Origin: BOG-994 sp049514215
GTDB taxonomy: Bacteria > Pseudomonadota > Gammaproteobacteria > Burkholderiales > Burkholderiaceae_D
NCBI GenBank assembly: GCA_049514215.1
Contig: JBEKVI010000015.1
Span: forward strand, 1-64,000
Reading direction: 5' to 3'
Length of the DNA: 64,000 nt
In this document: positions 17,003 to 24,526 of the stretch, in pieces
Position numbering within the stretch: position 1 is the stretch's first letter
Layout: every line of letters starts with the position of its first letter
The notes under the pieces: model-generated
The model's database searches: none
The model's input: the letters and a program-made list of their open reading frames with translations, nothing else
Told to the model about the DNA's origin: nothing
Translations under genes and position numbers: made by a program

Positions 17003-18298
17003 TCAGTGGGGACGGGCAAACGCGGGGGCTTCGAAGGCAACGTGCCCGCCCACGATCGTCAAGGCGACGCGACCGGGTAATTCGTATCCTAGAAAGGGCG
17101 TATTGTGACCCTGACTTCGTAACGCAGCGGGCTCGATGCGCCAATGCGCCTTGGCATCGAAGACGCACAGATCCGCAGGCGCGCCCAAGGCGAGCGTGCC
17201 GCAAGGTTGACCGATGATGGCCGCCGGATCCGAGGTGACCCTGGCCAACGCATCGACGAGCGGCACTTCTTCCTCCTTAGCCCACTTCAGGGTCAACGAC
17301 AGGAGCAGTTCCAGACCGGTTGCGCCCGGCTCCGCCTCGCCGAAGGGCAGCTGCTTGGCGTCGTCGTCGACGGGGGCGTGATCCGAACAGATCGCCTGGA
17401 TCGTTCCATCGAGGAGCGCGGCCCGAATGGCTTGCCGGTCGCGCTGACCCCTAAGGGGCGGATCAAGACGACACTGGGCATCGAAATAGCCGACATCGAG
17501 ATCGATCAGATGTATGTAGTGAGCGCCCACATCCGCAGTCACGGGCAGATTCTCGCGGCGAGCCGCACGGATCATGTCGAGCCCGGCCGCAGAGCTGATG
17601 CGGCAAAGATGGACCCGAGCCCCGGTTGCCCGCACGATCTCAAAGATCGTGTGCAAGGCCACCGTCTCGGCGATGACCGGGATGCCCGGCAATCCGAGCC
17701 GGGTTGCGACCGCGCCGCTGGCGGCCACCCCGCTGCGACCGAGGTAGGCGTCCTGGGGTCTTAACCAGGCGGTGTAGCCATAGGTTTGGGCGTATTCGAG
17801 CGCGTGCAACAGGACGTTGGTGTCCTTGATGGGAATGTTGCCCTGGGAGAACCCGATGCAGCCGGCTTCGGTCAGTTCGGCCATCTCGGTTAGGGTCTCC
17901 CCGTTTAGCCCCACGGTGAGGGCGCCCAGGGGATAGACGTGCGCGAGGTTCAAAGAGCGGGCGCGGTGCTTGAGCATCTGCACAAGACCCGGCTCGTCTA
18001 AGGCCGGGTCGGTCTCGGGTGGACACACGAGCGAGGTGACCCCGCCCGCCATCGCCGCGCGCATCTCCGAGGCTAAGGTGGCCTTGTACTCCAGCCCCGG
18101 TTCACGCAAGCGCGCGGCCAGATCCACGAGCCCCGGGGCGACGATCAGTTCACGGGCGTCGATGACCCGATTGGCAACGAAGCCCTCGGGAGCCGATCCG
18201 ATCCCGACGATCCGGCCGGCGGCAATGTAGAGGTCGGTCCTTGCATCGATGCGGTCGCTCGGATCGATCACACGCCCGTTTTGAATATGCAGCTTCAT
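17003..18298 (-). CDS. pyrX: Non-catalytic dihydroorotase homologue PyrC' (PyrX) of aspartate transcarbamoylase
   Basis: A 431-residue amidohydrolase-fold protein that in many proteobacteria is a structural partner of PyrB rather than an enzyme. The active DHOase metal motif D-x-H-x-H-L-R reads D59-L-A61-A-R63-L-R here, so both metal-binding histidines are gone. The following REPG is intact, and SDHAP near the C-terminus remains. The ATG overlaps the pyrB stop (ATGA), giving stoichiometric co-translation with PyrB. A genuine PyrC dihydroorotase must be encoded elsewhere in the genome. Confidence 0.88.
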   Translation of the reverse strand: MKLHIQNGRVIDPSDRIDARTDLYIAAGRIVGIGSAPEGFVANRVIDARELIVAPGLVDLAARLREPGLEYKATLASEMRAAMAGGVTSLVCPPETDPALDEPGLVQMLKHRARSLNLAHVYPLGALTVGLNGETLTEMAELTEAGCIGFSQGNIPIKDTNVLLHALEYAQTYGYTAWLRPQDAYLGRSGVAASGAVATRLGLPGIPVIAETVALHTIFEIVRATGARVHLCRISSAAGLDMIRAARRENLPVTADVGAHYIHLIDLDVGYFDAQCRLDPPLRGQRDRQAIRAALLDGTIQAICSDHAPVDDDAKQLPFGEAEPGATGLELLLSLTLKWAKEEEVPLVDALARVTSDPAAIIGQPCGTLALGAPADLCVFDAKAHWRIEPAALRSQGHNTPFLGYELPGRVALTIVGGHVAFEAPAFARPH

Positions 18299-19263
18299 CC
18301 ATTTCCTGCCAGGATACTCATGACAGCCATTCGAATCGCAATTCCAAAGGTCACCTGCGGCAGGATCACGCTCTGATGGCCGTCGGCGACGGCCGAATCG
18401 ATCTCGATGCCCCGGTTCATGGGCCCCGGATGCATCACGATCGCATCGGGCTTGGCCAAGGCGAGCTTCTCGGGTGTCAGGCCATAGCTCTTGAAGAATT
18501 CCTGGGCCGAGGGAAGTAGCGCGCCTTTCATCCTTTCATTCTGAAGCCTGAGCATCATGATGACGTCCACGCCCTTGAGCCCCTCCGTCATGTCATGAAA
18601 CGCACGCACACCCAATTGCTCCAAGCCACTGGGAAGGAGCGTTCTTGGGCCGATCACGCGAATCTCCGGAACCCCCAGGATCTGCAGGGCATGAATGTCC
18701 GAGCGGGCCACGCGCGAATGGAGGATGTCACCCACGATTGCCACCGTGAGATTGGTGAACTCCTTTTTGAAGTGACGGATCGTATAGACGTCCAAGAGCC
18801 CCTGCGTCGGATGCGCGTGGCGTCCGTCACCGGCGTTGATGACGTGCACATGAGGCCCATGCAGAAGATCGACGTGGCGCGCGATGAGGTAGGGCGCTCC
18901 GCTTTGGGCATGGCGCACGACGAACATATCGGCATGCATGGCAGCCAGATTGTCGATCGTATCCAAAAGAGACTCGCCCTTGCTGGTGCTCGAGGCCCCG
19001 ATGTTCAGATTGATCACATCGGCCGACAGCCGCGTTGCGGCAATCTCGAAGGTCGTCCGGGTCCGGGTCGAATTCTCGAAAAAGAGATTGAAAACGCTCT
19101 TGCCCCGCAACAGCGGGACTTTCTTGACGTCGCGGTCAGATACCCCCACAAAGCGCGAGGCGGTGTCTAGGATGTGTTGCACGATCGAGGCATTCAGTCC
19201 ATCGATCGACAGCAGATGCTGCAGTTCCCCGTGCTTGTTCAGTTGCGGGTTGGCCATCGTCAT
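18295..19263 (-). CDS. pyrB: Aspartate carbamoyltransferase catalytic chain
   Basis: Condenses carbamoyl phosphate and aspartate in the second step of pyrimidine synthesis. The 322-residue chain has the carbamoyl-phosphate loop FENSTRTRTTFE, the HPTQ motif in DGRHAHPTQGLLDVYT, VGDILHSRVARS and HPGPMNRG near the C-terminus. It starts at ATG 19263, overlapping the pyrR stop by four bases; a second ATG two codons later is possible. The downstream pyrC' is coupled by another ATGA. Together they probably form a dodecameric ATCase of the Pseudomonas type, with PyrB and PyrC' subunits. Confidence 0.96.
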   Translation of the reverse strand: MTMANPQLNKHGELQHLLSIDGLNASIVQHILDTASRFVGVSDRDVKKVPLLRGKSVFNLFFENSTRTRTTFEIAATRLSADVINLNIGASSTSKGESLLDTIDNLAAMHADMFVVRHAQSGAPYLIARHVDLLHGPHVHVINAGDGRHAHPTQGLLDVYTIRHFKKEFTNLTVAIVGDILHSRVARSDIHALQILGVPEIRVIGPRTLLPSGLEQLGVRAFHDMTEGLKGVDVIMMLRLQNERMKGALLPSAQEFFKSYGLTPEKLALAKPDAIVMHPGPMNRGIEIDSAVADGHQSVILPQVTFGIAIRMAVMSILAGNG

Positions 19264-19808
19264 CGCGCCGGCGAAACCCCGGGCGCCGATCCCGAAGACA
19301 AGGATGCCTCGACCGTGAAGGCAAACCGTTCGGTGCCCACAGTGTCACGCATGCGTTGCAAAACGAGCCCCTCGTGCTTGGGTAGATCGATGCGCGTGCC
19401 GACCCAGTGGGCTTCGATGGGAAGCTGACGGCCAAGTCGATCGACGAGTGCCGCCAACTCGATTCGGGCCGGACGCCCGTAGTCGAAGAGCACGTTCATC
19501 GCTCCGCGAATGGTGCGACCGGTATAGAGCACATCATCGACGAGAAGAATACTCGCGCCCGCGACGTCGAACCCGATGGACGTGGGTTCGGCCTCGGCGT
19601 GCAGACCGATCTCGTCATAGTCGTCGCGATAAAACGAGATGTCGATCGTGCCGATCGGACCAGGCAGGCCCAAGTCGCGCTGCAGTCGCTCGGCGATCCA
19701 CGCGCCCCCGCTGTGGATTCCCACCAGCCGGAAATGACCGATGCGTTCGGCCTGGAGCTGATTAACCAGTGCCGCGTAAGCGCGCTCGGCGTCAGGCGGG
19801 CTTTGCAT
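19260..19808 (-). CDS. pyrR: Pyrimidine operon regulator / uracil phosphoribosyltransferase-like protein
   Basis: A 182-residue type I phosphoribosyltransferase. The PRPP loop is ILLVDDVLYTGRTIRG, preceded by IGTIDISFYRDD, matching PyrR. In Bacillus PyrR binds attenuator RNA; in Gram-negatives its role is less clear and it may salvage uracil. The ATG at 19808 (MQSPPDAERAY) matches family N-termini and overlaps ruvX by 17 bases; the open frame further upstream lies inside ruvX and is not family sequence. Head of a pyrR-pyrB-pyrC' unit in which all junctions overlap. Confidence 0.92.
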   Translation of the reverse strand: MQSPPDAERAYAALVNQLQAERIGHFRLVGIHSGGAWIAERLQRDLGLPGPIGTIDISFYRDDYDEIGLHAEAEPTSIGFDVAGASILLVDDVLYTGRTIRGAMNVLFDYGRPARIELAALVDRLGRQLPIEAHWVGTRIDLPKHEGLVLQRMRDTVGTERFAFTVEASLSSGSAPGVSPAR

Positions 19809-20226
19809 CGGCAGCCTCGAAGTAGCTTTGCAGGATGACTTGTGCGGCCAGGTCGTCGATCTCACGACGGGGCTTTGCCTGTCCTTCACGGCGCGCTTCG
19901 CGCTGGAGCAACTGGGCCTCGGCCGAGCTGTAACGCTCGTCGACGCGCTCGACCGGAAGCCCGGTACGGCCCTCCAACTGATTGGCGAAACGCTCACAGC
20001 GCCGCGTCAGAAGATGTTCTCCTCCGTCTGTTGCGCGCGCAATGCCCACCACCAGGCGCGTGGGCTGCCATTGGGCAACGAGCGCGGCGATCTGTTCGAA
20101 TCGGCTCTTGGGGTTGGCCGCGTGCACGATGGCCAAGGGCCGCGCGTGACGGCTCAAACTGTTGCCAATTGCCACGCCAATCCGTTTTTCCCCGAAGTCG
20201 AAGGCCAGCACAGTCTCTGGCGTCAC
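19792..20226 (-). CDS. ruvX: Putative Holliday junction resolvase-like protein RuvX/YqgF
   Basis: An RNase H-like fold protein of 144 residues, implicated in 16S rRNA 5'-end maturation as a pre-16S nuclease. It has LAFDFGEKRIGVAIG with the first catalytic Asp, the RLVVGIARATDG segment, VERVDERYSSAEA and a C-terminal DDLAAQVILQSY with the last Asp. The GTG at 20226 overlaps the algH stop (GTGA), and no family sequence lies upstream of it. The algH-ruvX-pyrR order is conserved in many beta- and gammaproteobacteria. Confidence 0.93.
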   Translation of the reverse strand: MTPETVLAFDFGEKRIGVAIGNSLSRHARPLAIVHAANPKSRFEQIAALVAQWQPTRLVVGIARATDGGEHLLTRRCERFANQLEGRTGLPVERVDERYSSAEAQLLQREARREGQAKPRREIDDLAAQVILQSYFEAADAKPA

Positions 20227-20831
20227 GCGTGTCCTACTTGGTCGGAGAGCATCATGGGGTCGATGCCCAGAAGGTGCATGGCCGCACCCAGGCGCTCGTT
20301 GTGCGGGACATCGAAGACGATCGACGGATCGGCCGGCACGGTCAGCCACGCGTTTAGGCTGAGCTCCTGCTCGAGCTGGCCTTCGCCCCAGCTCGAATGC
20401 CCGAGTGTGACGACCAGTTTGGGGGGGCCCTCGCCTTCGGCGACCGCCTCGAGCACATCCTTGGACATGGTCAGGGAGAGACCCTCGCGCACCTGCAGGG
20501 TCGAGTCATAGGACTTGTCGGTCTGGTTGTGCAAGACAAAGCCCCGGTTGGTATCGACCGGACCTCCATAGAGAACCGGCGTTGCTGCCAGTTGTTCGGA
20601 AGACAGGCTCAGATCGACGCGCTCGAACAGATTCTGCAGCGTCAGCTCCATGGGCTTGTTGATGACCAGACCCAAGGCGCCATTGGGCCCGTGCTCGCAC
20701 AGGTAGATGACCGTCCCCGAAAAGCTCGGATCGGTCATGCTGGGCATTGCGATCAGAAAGTGGTTGGCGAGGCTAAATGCCCCCGGTTGTTCGGAGGACG
20801 AACCAGGGTCCGGTGGAACGGCTTGGGACAT
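20223..20831 (-). CDS. algH: UPF0301 protein AlgH/YqgE
   Basis: A conserved protein of 202 residues without an established biochemical role; named for a link to alginate regulation in Pseudomonas. Family signatures: LANHFLIAMPSM, VIYLCEHGPNGALGLVINKP and VLYGGPVDTNRGF, then a C-terminal GHSSWGEGQLEQEL. ATG 20831 (MSQAVPP) is chosen over an earlier in-frame start because a TTGTGC-N17-TACAAT promoter lies immediately in front of it, placing the transcription start on the A of this ATG. First gene of the ruvX-pyrR-pyrB-pyrC'-plsC train. Confidence 0.93.
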   Translation of the reverse strand: MSQAVPPDPGSSSEQPGAFSLANHFLIAMPSMTDPSFSGTVIYLCEHGPNGALGLVINKPMELTLQNLFERVDLSLSSEQLAATPVLYGGPVDTNRGFVLHNQTDKSYDSTLQVREGLSLTMSKDVLEAVAEGEGPPKLVVTLGHSSWGEGQLEQELSLNAWLTVPADPSIVFDVPHNERLGAAMHLLGIDPMMLSDQVGHA

Positions 20832-20837
20832 GCCGAC

Positions 20838-20866
20838 ATTGTAATCGCGAGCCGGAGTTGGCACAA
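20838..20866 (-). promoter_or_regulatory. Promoter of the algH-pyr operon, predicted leaderless
   Basis: Reading leftward, TTGTGC (20861-20866) and TACAAT (20838-20843) are separated by exactly 17 bases. The -10 ends 6 bases before the ATG, so +1 coincides with the start codon, and no ribosome site is present. Confidence 0.6.
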
Positions 20867-20869
20867 TCC

Positions 20870-20907
20870 AGCCCGACGGCGCAGGCACCTCGGCACGGGC
20901 TTTTTTT
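20870..20907 (+). terminator. Putative rightward terminator between algH and phrB
   Basis: AGCCCG (20870-20875) pairs with CGGGCT (20896-20901) around a 20-base loop, followed by seven T. It lies in a divergent intergenic region with no rightward gene upstream. The loop is long, so the structure is less certain than the one before apaH. Confidence 0.4.
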
Positions 20908-21050
20908 CACCCACAAATCGATGCCCGCGCGCACCATTTCTTCGGGCTGCCGCCCTTCGCCACGAGCCCACCAAGGCCGAGCGCTGGGCGCGCGTCTTGC
21001 TCCCCTGAATCCGACATGCGACCCCTCATGCTTCGTTTGTTCACCCGTCG

Positions 21051-22535
21051 ATGACAACCGAAAAGGGGTTGGTCTGGTTGCGACGCGATTTGCGTCTTGC
21101 CGATCATGCGGCGCTCTCGCTTGCGCTTTCACAATGCTCGACGGTGTGGTGCACGTTCATTTTCGATATCGACATCCTCGAGCCCCTCAAAAGCGGCGGG
21201 ATCCGGATGGATCGGCGCGTCGAATTCATTCGTGAGTGCATCATTGAAGTCGACCGGGAGCTGCGGCAGCTCGGCGGTGGGCTCATCGTGCGCCATGGGC
21301 GCGCCGAAGAAATCATTGTGAGTCTTGCGCGCGCTCTGGAAGTCGATGCGGTTTTTGCGAACCATGACTATGAACCGCAGGCCCTGTTGCGGGATCAGGC
21401 CGTGGAGAAGGCGCTCGCCCGAGAAGATCGCGGCTTTACGAGCTGCAAAGACCAGGTGATCTTCGAGAAGGATGAGCTCCTGACATCTCAGGGAAGCTTC
21501 TATTCGGTCTTTACGCCCTACAAGAGGGCATGGTTAGCCAGGCTCACGCCAGACGACATCGCCGAGCGCCCGACTACGACCGCGCGCACGGTGCTAGCGC
21601 GCGTTCCGCCCTCCTTGGATGAGCCCATAACCTCGCTTTCGGATCTTGGCTTTGCGAAGACCAATCTTTCGCAACTGGCGATCCGACCCGGGATCTCGGG
21701 CGCCTCACACACCTTCGAGGAGTTCCTCGAACGCCTGGACGTCTATCGCGAGCGCCGCGATTTCCCAGCGGCCAAGGGCCCTTCCTACCTTTCGGTTCAT
21801 GTGCGCTTTGGAACGATTTCGATTCGCGCCTTGGTCAGGGCGGTCGTGGCGCGGCTGCGCGAGGGAGCAAGTCCTGGGGCCGAGACCTGGCTTTCGGAAT
21901 TGATCTGGCGCGAGTTCTACGCGCAGATTCTCTACCATCGACCCGACGTCACCGAGCACGCGTTCAAGCCCGAGTACGATCAGATCGTCTGGGAAGAGGG
22001 GGAAAAAGCCGAGTCCGATTTTCGGGCCTGGTGCGAAGGGCAAACCGGCTACCCCATCGTCGATGCGGCCATGCGGCAGATCAACGAGACCGGTTACATG
22101 CACAATCGGCTGCGCATGGTCGTGGCCAGCTTCCTAACCAAGGATCTCGGCATCGACTGGCGTCGCGGCGAGCGCTACTTCGCTGAACGCTTGAACGACT
22201 TCGACCTCGCCTCAAACAACGGAGGCTGGCAATGGGCCGCTTCTTCCGGTTGCGATGCGCAGCCTTACTTTCGCATCTTCAATCCCACCACCCAGTCGGA
22301 GAAGTTCGACCCCGAAGGCCAGTTCATCCGCCGCTATCTGCCCGCCTTGCGTCACCTGCCTTCGAAGGCGATCCATGCACCTTCTGCGCTCGATGCCACG
22401 CTCCAAGAGCAATATGATTGCAGGATCGGTCACGACTACCCTTCGCCCATCGTCGATCACGGCCTTGCCCGTCTTCGAACGCTCGAGCGCTACCGGGTCG
22501 TCAAAGGGCAGGCAAGACCCACCCCGAAGAAGTAA
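21051..22535 (+). CDS. phrB: Deoxyribodipyrimidine photo-lyase (class I CPD photolyase)
   Basis: Light-driven repair of cyclobutane pyrimidine dimers with FAD and an antenna cofactor. 494 residues. The N-terminal alpha/beta antenna domain starts LVWLRRDLRLADHAAL. The FAD-binding helical domain has ELIWREFYAQIL, GYPIVDAAMRQ, the MVVASFLTKDL segment, DWRRGERYFA and NNGGWQWAASSG. The C-terminus FRIFNPTTQSEKFDP is class I specific. It stands alone, converging with the OPT transporter gene, with a long perfect hairpin in the gap between them. Confidence 0.96.
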   Translation: MTTEKGLVWLRRDLRLADHAALSLALSQCSTVWCTFIFDIDILEPLKSGGIRMDRRVEFIRECIIEVDRELRQLGGGLIVRHGRAEEIIVSLARALEVDAVFANHDYEPQALLRDQAVEKALAREDRGFTSCKDQVIFEKDELLTSQGSFYSVFTPYKRAWLARLTPDDIAERPTTTARTVLARVPPSLDEPITSLSDLGFAKTNLSQLAIRPGISGASHTFEEFLERLDVYRERRDFPAAKGPSYLSVHVRFGTISIRALVRAVVARLREGASPGAETWLSELIWREFYAQILYHRPDVTEHAFKPEYDQIVWEEGEKAESDFRAWCEGQTGYPIVDAAMRQINETGYMHNRLRMVVASFLTKDLGIDWRRGERYFAERLNDFDLASNNGGWQWAASSGCDAQPYFRIFNPTTQSEKFDPEGQFIRRYLPALRHLPSKAIHAPSALDATLQEQYDCRIGHDYPSPIVDHGLARLRTLERYRVVKGQARPTPKK

Positions 22536-22601
22536 TCAGCGAAGGCGTGCGACAGTATTCGAAGGATCCCCTCTTTTCGAGCGCCGCTGACTGGGATCGG
22601 G

Positions 22602-22637
22602 GCCAACGCCGAGGATGAGCGCATCCTCGGCGTTGGC
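22602..22637. terminator. Perfect 16-bp hairpin between phrB and the OPT gene
   Basis: Two 16-base arms (22602-22617 and 22622-22637, starting GCCAACGCC and ending GGCGTTGGC) are exact reverse complements around a 4-base loop, AGCG. The hairpin sits between two convergent stop codons and lacks a T-tract on either strand. Likely a bidirectional terminator or 3'-end protecting hairpin. Confidence 0.65.
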
Positions 22638-22645
22638 TGCGAATG

Positions 22646-24520
22646 TTAGGCGAACAAGGTCGCCATGAGCCCAAAGATCCCAAGCCCCAATGCGGCCAGA
22701 GCGTCACCTGCGATGAGCCCGCCGCCCCAAAGGGAAGTCCCACTCATATCCGCCGGAAGCGATTGATCGCCTTCGAGTCCCTTCGCTGCGCTCCGTAGGG
22801 AGAGCGTGTTGATCGCACTCGAGAGGACGCTTCCCACCGCAAACCACGACGAAGTGGCGAGATTGACGAACCCCCCGAAGGCGAAGGCATAAGGCGAGGG
22901 CAGGATAAGGCTGTCCAAGACGAAGTCCACGGCAAAGCCGCGCCTGCCGGAGGCAACGAAGCGCCGATAGCGCTCGCGCGACTTGATGAGTTGTCGCAAG
23001 AACGCGATGAGAAGACCAATACCCAACCCGATCCCGATGGCGGTCCTCTGATAGGGCTTGTCGTCGGTCAGGCTGCGCAAGGTGCCCACGAGCTTGTAGG
23101 TCATGGCCGCGGTCCAATGCTTGGGCTGATCGGCCTCGGAGAGCACCGTCTGGTCGAGATTCAAGACCGGATAGGCCGCCATGAAGAGCTTGGCAAAGGC
23201 CACCGCGAGAATGGCCCCCATGAGAATGCCTGCGGCCTGGTAACGGAACTGGAGCGTGCGATCGGTCCCCAAGCGCCAGCCCGTCGAGCGATCCTGCTGC
23301 ATGTCGCCTGCAACCCCGGCCCCGACGAGGACCACGGCCGCAGCCAGGAGTCCGACGATGGGACTTTTCAGGCCAAACGAGGCCATGAGGATGACGGTCA
23401 CAACGAACGCCGAGGAGATCGGATTCTGATCGCTCACCCCAAGCGAGATGCCGTTCACCAGAGCGAAGATGAACACCATCACGACGGCGAAGCTCATGTA
23501 TCCCCAGGGTTGATCGAGAAACCTCGAGCCCACCACCACGATGGCGATGCCCCAGAAGACGACCCAGGCCAAAAGGCGGCGCGTATTGGTCTGCTTCCAC
23601 GCCTCCTCGGCGGGGACAACGGGCGGGCGCGGAGCGGCTCGGGTGGTGTTCAAGCGCTTTAGCGCACTCGCAAAGACAAGGGAAAGGTCGACCACGGCCG
23701 CGCCCAGAAGCATCCCCAGGGCAATGAGGAAGGAGATCTTTCGGAACGGGTCGTGAGGACCGAGCCAGCCGATCGATCTGAAGTAGGGCATGAGCGCCGT
23801 AAAGAGCAGTCCGGCGATGAAGGGCGGAATGCCGATGCGTGCGCCCACGATGAGCCCTGCCCCCAGCGTCGAAGTCGACAGCCCCGTTGCCCCCAGCCAG
23901 CCGATGTTCGCAGCGCCAAGTCCGCCACCCAGTCCCACCAGGACGCCCGAGCCGAGTTGTCCGATCGATCGGCGCAAGAGCACCCGATCCGTGAGCGCGC
24001 GCAAGATGTTGGCCACCGCAAGGCCGCTCGGGTAGGTCAGTTGCAGCCGGTCGACCAGGATCGAGGTATAGAGCATGCCCACACCAGCCCCGAACATTCC
24101 GGCGCACAGCAGATAGGCGACAAGCGGAATGACGGGCGGCTGCGGAAGTCCGAGCCAGACCATGGCCTGCACCAGGACACCCAAGGACGCCATGTTGGCT
24201 GCCGAGGCTGCCGTCGTCTGCATGAAATTGGCTCCGTGCTTGCCCTGGGCCCCATAACCCAGGGTGATCGCGGAGCCGAGGATCCCGGCCAAGACCTGAC
24301 CGCCCACAAAAAATCCGAGCGAGAAATTCATGTACGCGGAGGTGATGCCTCCCAGGGGCCCCAAGATCAGGATGCCCACGGCCAAAAGGAGGGCGTGATA
24401 GCGCCGCGATCCGATCGGAGGCAGCCACCTCCAGCGCGGTTGGACCTGAGCTCCATCGCCCACGGGGCGATGGACCGTATTGCCGGAGGCTCCTTCTGCC
24501 AGAGACACGCTCGGCTTCAC
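22646..24520 (-). CDS. OPT (oligopeptide/metal-chelate) family transporter
   Basis: A polytopic inner-membrane protein of 624 residues with about 14-16 hydrophobic segments. Early signatures are GPLGGITSAYMNFSLGFF and MQTTAASAANMASLG, and a later one is NGISLGVSDQNPISSAFV. It matches the OPT superfamily, whose bacterial members import peptides or metal-chelates by proton symport; the substrate here is unknown. GTG start at 24520, six bases after the chpA stop, so it may be co-transcribed with the Pil-Chp operon. Confidence 0.85.
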   Translation of the reverse strand: MKPSVSLAEGASGNTVHRPVGDGAQVQPRWRWLPPIGSRRYHALLLAVGILILGPLGGITSAYMNFSLGFFVGGQVLAGILGSAITLGYGAQGKHGANFMQTTAASAANMASLGVLVQAMVWLGLPQPPVIPLVAYLLCAGMFGAGVGMLYTSILVDRLQLTYPSGLAVANILRALTDRVLLRRSIGQLGSGVLVGLGGGLGAANIGWLGATGLSTSTLGAGLIVGARIGIPPFIAGLLFTALMPYFRSIGWLGPHDPFRKISFLIALGMLLGAAVVDLSLVFASALKRLNTTRAAPRPPVVPAEEAWKQTNTRRLLAWVVFWGIAIVVVGSRFLDQPWGYMSFAVVMVFIFALVNGISLGVSDQNPISSAFVVTVILMASFGLKSPIVGLLAAAVVLVGAGVAGDMQQDRSTGWRLGTDRTLQFRYQAAGILMGAILAVAFAKLFMAAYPVLNLDQTVLSEADQPKHWTAAMTYKLVGTLRSLTDDKPYQRTAIGIGLGIGLLIAFLRQLIKSRERYRRFVASGRRGFAVDFVLDSLILPSPYAFAFGGFVNLATSSWFAVGSVLSSAINTLSLRSAAKGLEGDQSLPADMSGTSLWGGGLIAGDALAALGLGIFGLMATLFA

Positions 24521-24526
24521 CGCACG

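Noticed and set aside
17003..18298. Annotation as catalytic dihydroorotase
   Set aside because: Both histidines of the HxH metal motif are replaced (Ala61, Arg63).
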